From Branchiostoma floridae (taxonomy: Eukaryota; Chordata; Leptocardii; Amphioxiformes; Branchiostomatidae): a DNA stretch of 64,000 nucleotides. Location of the stretch: assembly GCF_000003815.2 (NCBI RefSeq), contig NC_049980.1, positions 17,807,872 through 17,871,871 on the forward strand, written 5' to 3'. The notes below the pieces were generated by a model. It had not been told where the DNA came from. It did no database searches and was given only the letters and a program-made list of their open reading frames with translations. This document shows, piece by piece, positions 1-9,235 of the stretch. The number at the start of each line of letters is the position of its first letter. Positions within the stretch are counted from its first letter, which is position 1. A program made the position numbers and the translations under genes.

Positions 1-67
1 GCGCTCTTGTCGTAAAGCTCCAACAGATCCTTCCTCAGGCGAGAACTGTCACTGGTGCAGAAGACAC
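1..67 (-). CDS. Partial exon, Cys-loop ligand-gated ion channel-like
   Basis: Read on the minus strand, a pyrimidine-containing tract ending in AG (positions 69-68) is followed by a segment open in only one of the frames tested, running off the window edge. It encodes SSRLRKDLLELYDKSA. In nicotinic, 5-HT3 and GABA/glycine receptors the start of the extracellular domain has a similar R-L-x-x-D-L-x-x-x-Y-[DN]-K-x-[AV]-R-P-V pattern, just after the signal peptide. The upstream residues VFCTSD would belong to the leader or mature N-terminus. The remainder of the gene would lie to the left of the window. Only 22 residues are visible, so the family call is an inference from a short motif; any protein with an amphipathic helix could look like this. 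Confidence 0.45.
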
Positions 68-69
68 CT

Positions 70-2045
70 TAAAGGGATAATAAGACATGCATTGGCGAAA
101 AAGGCTGGACTGAACTGCACATCCACGTTTTTGTGTCGTTTTTATGAGGGATTGTATGCCCTTTTTACAATTCATAAAGGTCTGGGTGAAACAATTGATA
201 CAGAACTGACCAGACTTTGTGATACAAGCGTTTGTGATTTCCTCAGTATTAAATCCTTAAATCCTCAGTATTAGTGTTTGCCAACAATGACAATGTAACA
301 TCACAGATCCAAGCACTTCAGATTAACTTGAGACGTGAAGTCTTCACGTATCCCGTCTATACTCACTCTTCAGTAGGGGCTTTCCTTCAAAGAGGGTTAA
401 CGAACTAGGGCTTTAAAACCGATCCGTGGCCATCTTAGTTCACGCTCAGGAGGAGACTACAACTCTTCAAAAGTAGCGCTTAATCTCAGACTGAACTACT
501 AGTCAGGCGTGCGTTTAGGCTCTTGTTTTGAATAACGAGGTACTGTAACTTTTCAAGCTCATTGTACAAGTGCAGGAATACGTACCTGAAATACACCAAA
601 CTTTCAAACCAACCATGCAGTACAGAGCCCCGAAATCTAGCCTCATGTTTGTCCTGTAACGTAGCTCTAAGTCTAAAAGTCTGTCTGTGAAACATCCCAC
701 CCCGAATAAGTGACTGACAAAGGCGTATCCTGGTGTGAAAAATTAGAGGTCAGAAGGGCGGAAAAAGTTGTACGACGAGTCAAACAAAACGTTACTGCGA
801 CCGCCATGTGGTTGCGTCTGACGTCAACAAGACATTCCTACAATAGTATGACATTGCTTGATATCAAGGATGTTTTACCCACTTCGACGTTCTCTTCTAC
901 AAGCTATCCACCGGGACTGAAATACGCTAGGCTTGCTTCCTAAATAGTGCTCACCCGGAGGCACCTCTCGTAAAAACCCCTCTCGTTTCCAATCCATTTA
1001 ATGCTTCAGCACCAGAACCGAACTTTTGAGGACATCATTTTACGACAGAAAAATGCTACGTTTGCGTATGATGTTGATTTTCGGTCTGTTAAAACATGTT
1101 ACTTGTTCCATTGAAGTCTAATGATAGATATCAATTCTTATCGGACTCTACAAAAGGGAAACAACTATGAGTCTTTGTTGTTGCAAGAAAGTGGATTTGA
1201 TTTGCGTGCTAAACGGATATTGTCGATGTTCGTGTATGTAATCATGCATTCCTGACTGTCTCCACGAACAATGTGGGGCCCTCTGTGCCAGGCGTCTACC
1301 TGAGTAAACAATAACAACAATGTTTTACCCCGAGGGGTTCAAGTCTGGGGGTGGATATCCCTGTTTCAGGCAAGGACACTGAACAGTCAGACCCGGATTC
1401 AACAATTACTCCAGGGACTGAGAATAAATAGTTGCTGAGGACAGGTGGTTTGTTCAGGACAGGGTGGGCTAACAATGTAGAAATAGACTGTTTTAATGTG
1501 ACTTGTGCACGTGACTGGAGGTGGTTGGCTGTGCCCGGTTTAACTGGCTTAATGACATGATTCATGTCTTTAAGGTGAAGTCCATCTCTTACTATCCATG
1601 TATATGGTCATGATATATGCACGCTTTCAATTACATACTATACTAACGATACTATACGGGCCACTTAAAAGGCCTGGCGTTAAGGTGGTTCGAAAGATAC
1701 TCAAAGATATCAATAATGAAAAGAATTTGATTTTTTGTGTAATTTGAGACAGCTACGTACTTTGACCTTGTATTTCTACAGACAAATAGCAACATTTGAT
1801 AGGAACGCATGTTAATTATGAAAATAGAACTACAAAACTAATAATAATGATACTTATTTTTTGGAAATATTATTTTGAAATTTTGCTCAGCCATACAGAG
1901 ATTAAACACAACATGTACTAGAAAGAACAATTCTGTGTATTAGTCTGATAGTTGCATAGTTGCATTGTTTATAACTATCGCCAGAAGGCGCCATAGCAAG
2001 CCTTGACTTTATACTGCTCTCACTCCATTCACTAGTAAAGCAGCT
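70..2045. other. Intergenic or intronic DNA, no gene recognised
   Basis: If the exon at the left edge is real, this is the minus-strand intron upstream of it, at least in part. Short open frames occur but have no recognisable motif. A perfect CRE-type palindrome TGACGTCA lies near 820. I see no RNA gene and no dispersed repeat that matches another part of the window. Confidence 0.5.
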
Positions 2046-2051
2046 TTATTG

Positions 2052-2071
2052 CCTCCATGAAAAATGGAGGT

Positions 2072-2117
<46 letters not shown>

Positions 2118-2290
2118 GATATCGATGTCTGTTAGCATAACTTTTGAACCTCTGGATGGATTCAAATGATATTTGGTCTGCATGGGAAGACGAAGGTCAA
2201 AGTCACTTTGGACGCCCTGGTGTGTGGTGTTCATGCTGCAGTAGAAGTTCACAACTTCCATTTCTGTATATTTTGACCTTTAGGTCCTGA
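2052..2290 (-). repeat. Interspersed repeat family A, 3' end copy 1
   Basis: On the minus strand this stretch reads through a TGCAGCA segment, a GACTTTGACCTTCGTCTTCC segment, an ACCAAATATCAT-like segment, a CA-repeat and then a hairpin of the type ACCTCCAT-TTTTC-ATGGAGGC. The same order is found at 18953-19529 and 48345-49408 on the plus strand. Only the terminal part is present here. The final hairpin (2052-2071) is followed in all complete copies by an AT-rich tetranucleotide such as AATA or AATC. The class is uncertain: a non-LTR retrotransposon tail or a Helitron-like hairpin end are the two possibilities. Confidence 0.7.
2076..2115. repeat. (GT)20 microsatellite
   Basis: An uninterrupted GT run immediately inside the terminal hairpin of the family A copy. 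In the other family A copies the equivalent position holds an imperfect CA/CAGA tract, so the microsatellite grew from the element's own simple-sequence tail. Confidence 0.97.
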
Positions 2291-2379
2291 TAAAGCCATG
2301 TTGACTTGATTAAATCGAAGTGGTGAGGAAGATTGGACAAATGACCAAACACAAATTGTATGGTATAACATGTATAACT

Positions 2380-2876
2380 TACCAAAAGTTGATGCGCGCG
2401 CGGATTTCATCCGTATACTAATAATCAAATCAACAAGGCCTAATCCAGGAAAATACCTTCGTCCAACATATTGGGTGGGCCGACTACTCTCTCTTGGCTG
2501 CCAGGGGATGAATTGCGAGGAGCTTTCAATAGGCGGGGCTAAATCGCAAGGGTCTGGCCACTCAAGTGACCTCAATACGACAGTAATTGCCCCAGTTGCC
2601 CCAGGTGCGGCCAAGGGACTGTAGGTTTTGAACCACTCACGTTCTTTAACGCGCCTGGGGTATGGCTCACCCCAGACACGGGACCTCCATTTTACGTCCA
2701 ATCCGAGGGACGGCCCTAGCCGAAGCAAAGTACTCATTTTCACCTGAGTAGAGTGAGGCAAGCCGTGTAAAGTGCCTTTCCCAAGGGCACAAGATCGGTG
2801 ACACGCAGCCGGATTCGAACTCGAGACCTCTCGGTCCCGAGGCGAACACGCTGCCACTGCGCCACGCGGTCTCAGC
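2380..2876 (-). mobile_element. tRNA-derived SINE, copy 1 (with tRNA head)
   Basis: On the minus strand the element begins near 2873 with a tRNA-like head. An A box (TGGCGCAGTGG) and a B box (AGTTCGAATCC) of the RNA polymerase III internal promoter are about 35 bases apart. A body follows with GGCCGTCCCTCGGAT and GGGGCAACTGGGGCAATT. The body matches a second copy at 48645-48815 (GGCCGTCCCTCGGAT, GCGCGTTAAAGAA versus GAGCACATTAAAGATCC, CGCAC-TGGGGCAATT). The left border near 2380 is approximate, because I could not find a clean tail or target duplication. A 202-codon open frame crosses the element but is best treated as chance. Confidence 0.8.
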
Positions 2877-3012
2877 TATAAAATATCACGAAGTACCGAA
2901 ATCTGCATCAATCAGTAGCAGTGAGATCGTTAGTCGAACATTCGTCAATCGTCCAGACAGCACCCAAATTTTGAATTTGCTTTGTTGGTAAGTCTGTATG
3001 AATTGATAAAAA

Positions 3013-3127
3013 ATCGATTGATAAATAGGTCGATAGTCAGATAGATAGATAGATAGCCCGATCAATCGATCGATAGGTCAATAGATAGGTCGATAGATAG
3101 ATAGATAGGTTGATTGACAGATAGAAA
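3013..3127. repeat. Degenerate GATA/GATCGATA microsatellite
   Basis: A run of GATA units mixed with GATCGATA and GGTCGATA variants. Purely a simple-sequence tract; no flanking element was recognised. Confidence 0.9.
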
Positions 3128-3129
3128 GG

Positions 3130-5414
3130 CAGTTGAGTGCAGAAAGGATGGTTGAGTGCAAATCAGATTTCCGATAAGATGATGGGATATCCGACTGACA
3201 TGTAATTGCATTATCAACTCCTATATATGGTAACTGAAGGCAATAACATGGCAACATGTCGTCAGACGTGTTGATTTTTCTAACCTTTCCGGGAAGGGGA
3301 TCGTGTACATTTAAGGCGATGTTGACGTGGAACGTATTCTGAACTACGTCATCGCGCGGTTTGAAAACAAGCCACAGTTGACATCGCGTCAATGGTACGT
3401 GTTTAAATCCCGCAGTGCGGGTCGGGAAGATGTTCATTTCCCCTCGCTGTGATGATTGGAAATAATGCGAAATCGATTAATGGTAGGAAGTTGCTGATAC
3501 ATAGTCAAACCTCTCATCAACACGACTACCTCTAATGAATACACTGGGCTTTCTACCACAGACGCCTTGCATTGCAGCAATGAGCTCAAAAGTTGTCTTG
3601 GCGTTGATATAGCATCTTGCCATGGGAAACCGTCTTGTCGTGGACATACCTACCGACAGACAAACGCCTTGTGCCCCTCACTCCCTGGGAACTGATTTGG
3701 AAGGACCCAAAGCATACAAAAAGCAAAGCTGTTTAAATGGCAAAACATATATTATGTACATAATATAGTCTCGATCCATGTCAGACCAATTTGTACACCC
3801 CAACAATTCCCCAACAACGCTCCTGTTGGTTTAGTCAAAGGTAATCCCATCTCATTTCCCCAATCTCCTAACATGTCAACATTTCCGTCTGCGTCCTATT
3901 CAGAATATGTTTGATTCTATCAGTCGTCATCTGACGTCTGGAAATTACCGGCGGGAAGTCTAACATCTTTACTTCTTAAAAAAAGCTTGATATAATTGAC
4001 CTCGGTTTTCACACTTTCGCAAAAATGTGCCTTAGGTATCTACATTTATGGTAAAATGTACATGCAGTATGCAGACCCACAAATTTAAGTTAAGATATCA
4101 TGTCCAGTCAAAAGCTAATTGTTACATATTACTTCATGAGGCAAGCCTGATCATTTGTAAATATCCATTAATTTTACAGCTCTCCTGTCGTCCTAATCCT
4201 TATGGGACCTGCTGGTATTAATGTAGTTTTAAATGCCTCACATTGGCGACTGTGTGGAGTTTGTACCATTTGAGACCATCCATAGAGACTACATTCTGAA
4301 ACCAATATTGATTGACCCGTACATGGTGGTTCAGCCGAACAAAACTGCCATATCACTTGGCCTTTGACTTCTCAAGCAGACACTCACAACCATGAGAAAT
4401 TCAGTAAGCTCGTTTCTGTAAAAACACAATTTCAGCAAGTTTGAAGTCAATCAGTCAACAAAGATTGGGCTTATTGAAGGCCTTTTTATTTGGAAAGTTT
4501 GAGGAGACAGTTAGGGACATTATGGAGAGGAAAGCGTGGGTGAGGGTCAATCGCAATTTTACATGAGGAGATGGCAACTAAACTCAAAGTGTCCGTCACG
4601 AAATGTTCCACTATGCTGTTCTTCTCCGCAAGCCGCAAATTTGTGCAGTATAAAAATCAAAGACTGAACATGATATGTCATAATGCTTTCTAGATTTGGT
4701 ACCAATTAAATTGATGGTTTATTCTCCAGGCACCTAGTCAATAATACGTCAAACAGAACAAAGAGCTCTCTAGACGCCAACTACCCGGCTTTTCATGTGG
4801 TTAACGACTTTTGTTGAAAACAATCATTTACGGAGCGCTTTTGTGTTATTTACGTGGTTAGCCCGTGTCTCCCGCATGGATGAAACTTAAGACAGTTATA
4901 TGGCCCTCCCACAAATCCCCACGGTTTCATTTTAGCCCCGCCAAGATATGAGGGCCCTCGGTTTGCTCCTTTCACTCTGCGCCAACCGTTATGTTCACAG
5001 CTAACACAATACCACACAGAACAAAGGCACGCTGCTATTGCAGTTTGCAATTTACGCACTTTCTTGAAATGAGAGTTCTGTGCCCCTTTTTGCGGCGAAA
5101 GGGTAATAATTGCGTCGTGCCTCTGGGGAACCTTTCCCACGCAAGTTTCCACGCAGTACTGCCGCCCTGATTTTCTCTGCATAACATTGACTTCTCCGTA
5201 CAGTAGTCTGCAGACAACATATATAGAGAGAAGCTTTCCCGCAACGAATAGTACTCTCGATCTTTGAAATGGCAGCCGGTGATTTCTGTAAGAACATGAC
5301 GTTAAAGACGTGCGGTTTGTGAGGTGGACGAAGAGGGGCGTCACAGAAGACGGACGGTCTGGACGGACGACAGCTGACCGACTACCCAGCCACACATAAG
5401 GTATACAGCTGCAT
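3130..5414. other. Intergenic DNA, no supported gene
   Basis: A minus-strand frame open for about 180 codons (4850-5395) overlaps two other open minus-strand frames, lacks an ATG at its start and has no recognisable domain. I treat it as chance. A CTATATATG element on the minus strand near 5220 could be a TATA-like sequence, but no gene follows that I can identify. Confidence 0.4.
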
Positions 5415-5600
5415 TCATGGATTGTTAAGGAAAAGGTTTAGTGTAATTTCATTTGGAAGAATGTAGAGTATGGGGTTGGCGTTGATGTCTGTTGCAGTCA
5501 AGGCCATCTTCACAAGTTGATTCCCCGGAAGGATTACGCTATTCTTTGACATGCTAGTTTGATTTATGTACAACGAGTGCGCACGGATCTGGAGAGACAA
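5415..5600 (-). CDS. Possible GPCR seventh-helix (TM7) fragment
   Basis: The minus-strand frame encodes a hydrophobic stretch ending at a stop. Its core, TDINANPILYILPNEI, resembles the N-P-x-x-Y motif that closes transmembrane helix 7 of rhodopsin-family receptors, followed by a very short tail. No clear TM6 (C-W-x-P) precedes it in the same frame. It therefore looks like either a terminal exon or a decayed copy. A related-looking hydrophobic frame lies 164 bases upstream on the same strand (5764-5964). Identification rests on one motif in a short frame. Confidence 0.3.
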   Translation of the reverse strand: MSLQIRAHSLYINQTSMSKNSVILPGNQLVKMALTATDINANPILYILPNEITLNLFLNNP

Positions 5601-5763
5601 TATGAGAGGTACACAGGGGGTATCTTTACATCAGTTGCTTTACATTGGTAAACTAGAGTTCCACGACCTCATACCCTCGCCAAATATGGACTTAATCACG
5701 ACTATTTACATACTGACTGAGAACAGAAAAATAAAGCAAACAATTACAAAAGCTGTAAATATC

Positions 5764-5964
5764 TTATGGAGGTATGAGTTCTCCGAACTCTCGTTTGAGT
5801 TTTAAAAAGTCCCAGTTGAAACGTCCCAGCGCCGCAGTGTAACACATTAATGTGGCAAGAGTGCCATGAAGGGCAAACAAAATCACTGCCGGCAGCGCCA
5901 TGTACAGGTTGGCAGCTGCATTAGATATGATTTGACGAAGGAAAAGGAAATTTCCGATCTGCTG
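5764..5964 (-). CDS. Possible terminal exon with one transmembrane helix
   Basis: On the minus strand, a CATCTCCACCCAGCTATAG tract could act as a splice acceptor. It is followed by a 66-codon frame ending in TAA. Residues about 19-46 (beginning NLYMALPAVILFALHGTL) are strongly hydrophobic, followed by a charged tail with FNWDFLKLKREFGELIPP. The segment NAAANLYMALP loosely resembles the INANPILYILP segment of the neighbouring minus-strand fragment, so these may be two related terminal exons of a duplicated receptor gene. I do not recognise the protein. Upstream exons were not found. Confidence 0.3.
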   Translation of the reverse strand, partial: QQIGNFLFLRQIISNAAANLYMALPAVILFALHGTLATLMCYTAALGRFNWDFLKLKREFGELIPP

Positions 5965-6205
5965 CTATAGCTGGGTGGAGATGTTATTTATCTTTATCCG
6001 AGAGTAGTTTATCGTGACTCATTATACAGGGGGAGCTCTTGTACCTTCCTACCAAAATTGGATATTTGGGCTTCCTTGCCCTATATATGATTAACACAAG
6101 TGTGCCAAGAATTGGCGTGTCCAAATGCAATTAATGTATAAGACTTGCAGAATATTCATCAGAAATAGATATTTGGGGCTCCTGTGCAATTATTTTTGCA
6201 CAGGG

Positions 6206-6286
6206 TAGCCTAGAGTCCAGCATTGTTCGCTTTGAGTAGCGACCTTCGGGAGCGGAACAAAACGAACAAGGCTGGACTCTAGGCTA
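6206..6286. mobile_element. 81-bp foldback miniature element with 8-bp target duplication
   Basis: The left arm TAGCCTAGAGTCCAGCATTG and the right arm (reverse complement TAGCCTAGAGTCCAGCCTTG) pair over 23 of 24 bases around a short centre. The element is flanked on both sides by the identical octamer GCACAGGG (6198-6205 and 6287-6294), the target-site duplication length expected for hAT-type insertion. There is no coding capacity. It would depend on a transposase supplied elsewhere. Confidence 0.8.
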
Positions 6287-6294
6287 GCACAGGG

Positions 6295-7606
6295 GTCATC
6301 GATGGAGAGGACCTTGCTCTCAAATGTTAAATAGACTGCGCAATTTTGTCAGGATGGAACGTGTGCTGGAAGGGGTCCAGCAGCTTCAGGACGTGGCCCT
6401 CAAATAGCCACAGATGAGGATTCGCACGGAATATTTATCATTTCATTATTTCTCCTTCAACTGGTTCGTATCTTGGATGAAATATCTTTTTATTTATCCA
6501 AGAAAGAAACATTACGAATACAATATATTTCACCATACCTATGGTATGGCTGAAATATAATAACAATGTGCAATTAGCCAATTAAGTTAGCATAGTTAGA
6601 GAATCCAACTCTGACTGCGACACGCGAAGAGTATATCTGAAATCCAATAATTGATTGTGTAAAAACAATACATCTACGAAATAACCAATCATCTCACAAT
6701 GCAATTACGCCAACACGAATGTCGCACATCACAAATCACAGCGGGGCTCTTGCTGGGAAGTTTTATTGCGTTTGCGTGAAGCCACTTTATGTATCGTGTG
6801 GATATTATGTCTCAGCAAATCGTAATTGATTCGCCAACCTGAATCTATCCTTTCATTTCGCTTACCTTTAAGCTCAGTTTTGATTCGGTCCAATTCCTAT
6901 CTCAACAATAGGTCAACTAAAAATTCAGTATTGCATTGAGCATGACACAACATAATAATTGCATTACATTACATGCTGACAAAATTACATTGTAAGACAA
7001 CGTAGTTCATTTGGACAAAACCCATCAATATTCTGTGCATGATTGGTAGTAGCACAACTAAACATATAGTCTCACTAAAAGCAAAGCCGGGGTGATATCA
7101 ATCTACAGGTCTTACCTGAGAATCATTAAGTAATCCTCATGCAAACTTGAACAAAAGGCATGAAAATCAGATATGTCATGTGATAAGAAAATAACATTTT
7201 ATGGAACGACGCGTTTACTGTGCAGTGCAGTTAATACTGCCATTTCCTATCGATGTGCCGATCTTGCCCATGCGTTGTTGCTGTCTGTGTTTAAAAAAAC
7301 ACAATGAATAACGATCGAACCATTGTAAGGTGAGGTATTTTGTAGCATATGACCCCTGTTAAAACTTTCGTTTTGATCATAACTTGAAATGGTACCTGAA
7401 AGATAAACTCGGCCGTATTTTCAACCTTTACCTTAGTGCAGATGTGTGCTTTGTTCTACCGAACCCCCATCTGAAATCCGGCCATTGAAGTTGCCGCCAG
7501 TGAGACGAGGCTCGGTGTGTTTTGCCTCAGCCCCTGTCTGATGTCTAGCTGATTGGGATTCGAAGAAAATGAAACGATGATTGAATAGCCACAGCGCAGC
7601 GCTGGC
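6295..7606. other. Intergenic DNA, no feature recognised
   Basis: AT-rich unique-looking sequence. No open frame with recognisable motif, RNA gene or repeat shared with the rest of the window was seen. Confidence 0.5.
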
Positions 7607-7610
7607 TACC

Positions 7611-8300
7611 CCTTTCCACTAGGACGGCGCTCTCACGGCACTCTCTCTGCGACCTCAAATTGGGAAGAGCGCGGTGAGAGCGTGGTGGGATCGCCAAGGT
7701 TGCCACGGGATCGCCATCACCTCCGCGACTGTTTTGAACCTGCTCAAAACAGTAGCCATGAGAGTGCCGTGGACGGCGATCCACCTATGAGCGCAGAGAG
7801 AGCTCCAAGAGCACGCGCAGCTAGCGCCGTGAGAGCCAATAGGTCTCAACAGTGGTTTATGATACCAATTTATACCCCCATTCCACTGGGAACGGCGCTC
7901 TTGCGGCGCTCTCACGGCGATGGCAAATTTGACCATCGCGGTGAGAGCGCTGTGAAATCGCCAAGGTCGCCGTGTGAGCGCGGTGAGAGCGCCGTGAAAG
8001 CGCATGAGAGTGCCATCGCCGCGAGAGCGCCGTCACNNNNNNNNNNNNNNNNNNNNNNNNNNNNNNNNNNNNNNNNNNNNNNNNNNNNNNNNNNNNNNNN
8101 NNNNNNNNNNNNNNNNNNNNNNNNNNNNNNNNNNNNTGAGAGCGCCGAGCATGGCGATGCAACAATGATCGCCGTGAGAGCGCCATGAGAGCGCCGAGAG
8201 AGCGCGGAGGGCGACAATAGGGCTAAACAATGGTATATGATAGGCCCCATTCCACTAGGACGGCGATCTCATCGCGCTCTCGCTGCGCTCTCAACTGCGG
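7611..8300. repeat. Tandem GC-rich foldback array (GCTCTCAC/GTGAGAGC)
   Basis: Units start with CCATTCCACTAGGACGGCG-like sequence at about 7611, 7878 and 8249 and end with an AACARTGGTWTATGATA segment. Each unit is internally an imperfect palindrome dense in GCTCTCAC and GTGAGAGC. Unit 1 has at its centre the hairpin ACTGTTTTGA-ACCTGC-TCAAAACAGT (7728-7753). Unit 2 contains the 100-base assembly gap. The same CCACTAG plus palindrome module closes the family B copies at 8960 and 63260. Confidence 0.8.
8037..8136. other. Assembly gap (100 N)
   Basis: Exactly 100 undetermined bases, probably a placeholder length, inside a palindromic tandem array. The true length is unknown, and frames read across it are meaningless. 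Confidence 0.99.
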
Positions 8301-8408
8301 TTTGAGTAGAAGTATATTTGACACAGACAGAACCCTGAGAAATGTACCAGTGATGTACACTAAAACAAACTGAGATGGAATAACCAAGGTTAAAAGAATA
8401 AAGGTTTA

Positions 8409-8960
8409 TCATTATCATTTCTTAACTTATTTTTTAATTTCAACATGATGACAATATGTTTTGCTGTTCTTCATCTATACATTTAGATTATTGAAGTCCT
8501 ATTTTCAATAAATCGAAGTGTTTTTGTGTTGTATGATTTACACTAATAACGTTGCATGATAAAGAAATTTATGGTGAACAAGCTAAATGAGAGATTTAAG
8601 AAAAAGCCTCAAGACAAACGTGTATATTTCAGCCTGAGTGACTGTACAGTGACCAAAATTGGATTTGTTTACAGCCTTAATTTTATACCTTGAATGTTAT
8701 ATAAGGCGTAAAAGGAGGATTTCAAAGATACCAAAATACACTATACGTCAAAAGATTCATTCTCAATCTCTGAAATTCGTTGAGTAATATTTCGAACCTT
8801 TACTAGCTTATAAAAAGATGCTGACATTTGAGTTTTTCGTCGCGGTGAGAGCGCGCTGGGGTCGACGGAGAGATTCCACTAGAGCAGATTTTTCTGCGTC
8901 GCGGCGCTCTCACCGCGCTCTGGCCAATTTTCCATCGCAGCGAGAGCGCGATGAGAGTGC
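8409..8960 (+). mobile_element. Miniature element family B, copy 1
   Basis: This aligns in the same orientation with 62745-63265 over its whole length. Shared landmarks in order are TTTCTTAACTTA, ACATTTAGATTAT, TGATAAAGA, CTGTACAGTGACCAAA, GTTTACAGCCTT, TCTCTGAAATTCGTTGAGT and finally TTCCACTAG plus a GCGCTCTCAC palindrome. No coding capacity. It lies directly between the foldback array and a family C element. Confidence 0.85.
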
Positions 8961-8967
8961 CTTATAA

Positions 8968-9235
8968 CCCTGTCACATTTGGCTAAAATCGATCGGACGA
9001 CGATTCTGCGGCAATCGTCCGAGCCTCGCTTATAGTAATAACTTTCTTGCACAACAATTGTACAAGGTACAAAGTATGGCTTATATGTGACAGGGACGGT
9101 TTTCAGGTGAAAAATACGCGCAACCCCCTGTCTATCTTAAACATAGCCGATCTTCCATCGATACGCCCGAAGATCGTGGATAATGTGACAGGGGTGTTAG
9201 GATGCGAGCATAGCGAGGTCGTTGCTCGAGGCACA
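8968..9235 (+). mobile_element. Modular CCCTGTCACA repeat (family C), copy 1
   Basis: CCCTGTCACA or its complement TGTGACAGGG occurs at 8968, 9086 and 9184. The first block carries AAAATCGATCGGACGACGAT. The later block carries GAAAAATACGCGCAACC and AGATCGTGGATAATGTGACA. The same blocks occur at 62268-62570, with the first block in the same orientation and the second inverted. Non-coding; several short open frames here are incidental. Confidence 0.75.

Noticed and set aside
2249-2857. 202-codon minus-strand open frame as a gene
   Set aside because: It is read through a tRNA-derived SINE including its pol III promoter boxes.
2790-2873. tRNA gene on the minus strand
   Set aside because: A and B boxes are present, but the acceptor stem does not pair well and the sequence continues into a SINE body found elsewhere in the window.
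4850-5395. 181-codon minus-strand open frame
   Set aside because: No ATG at its start, no motif, and two other open frames overlap it on the same strand; likely chance in GC-richer DNA.
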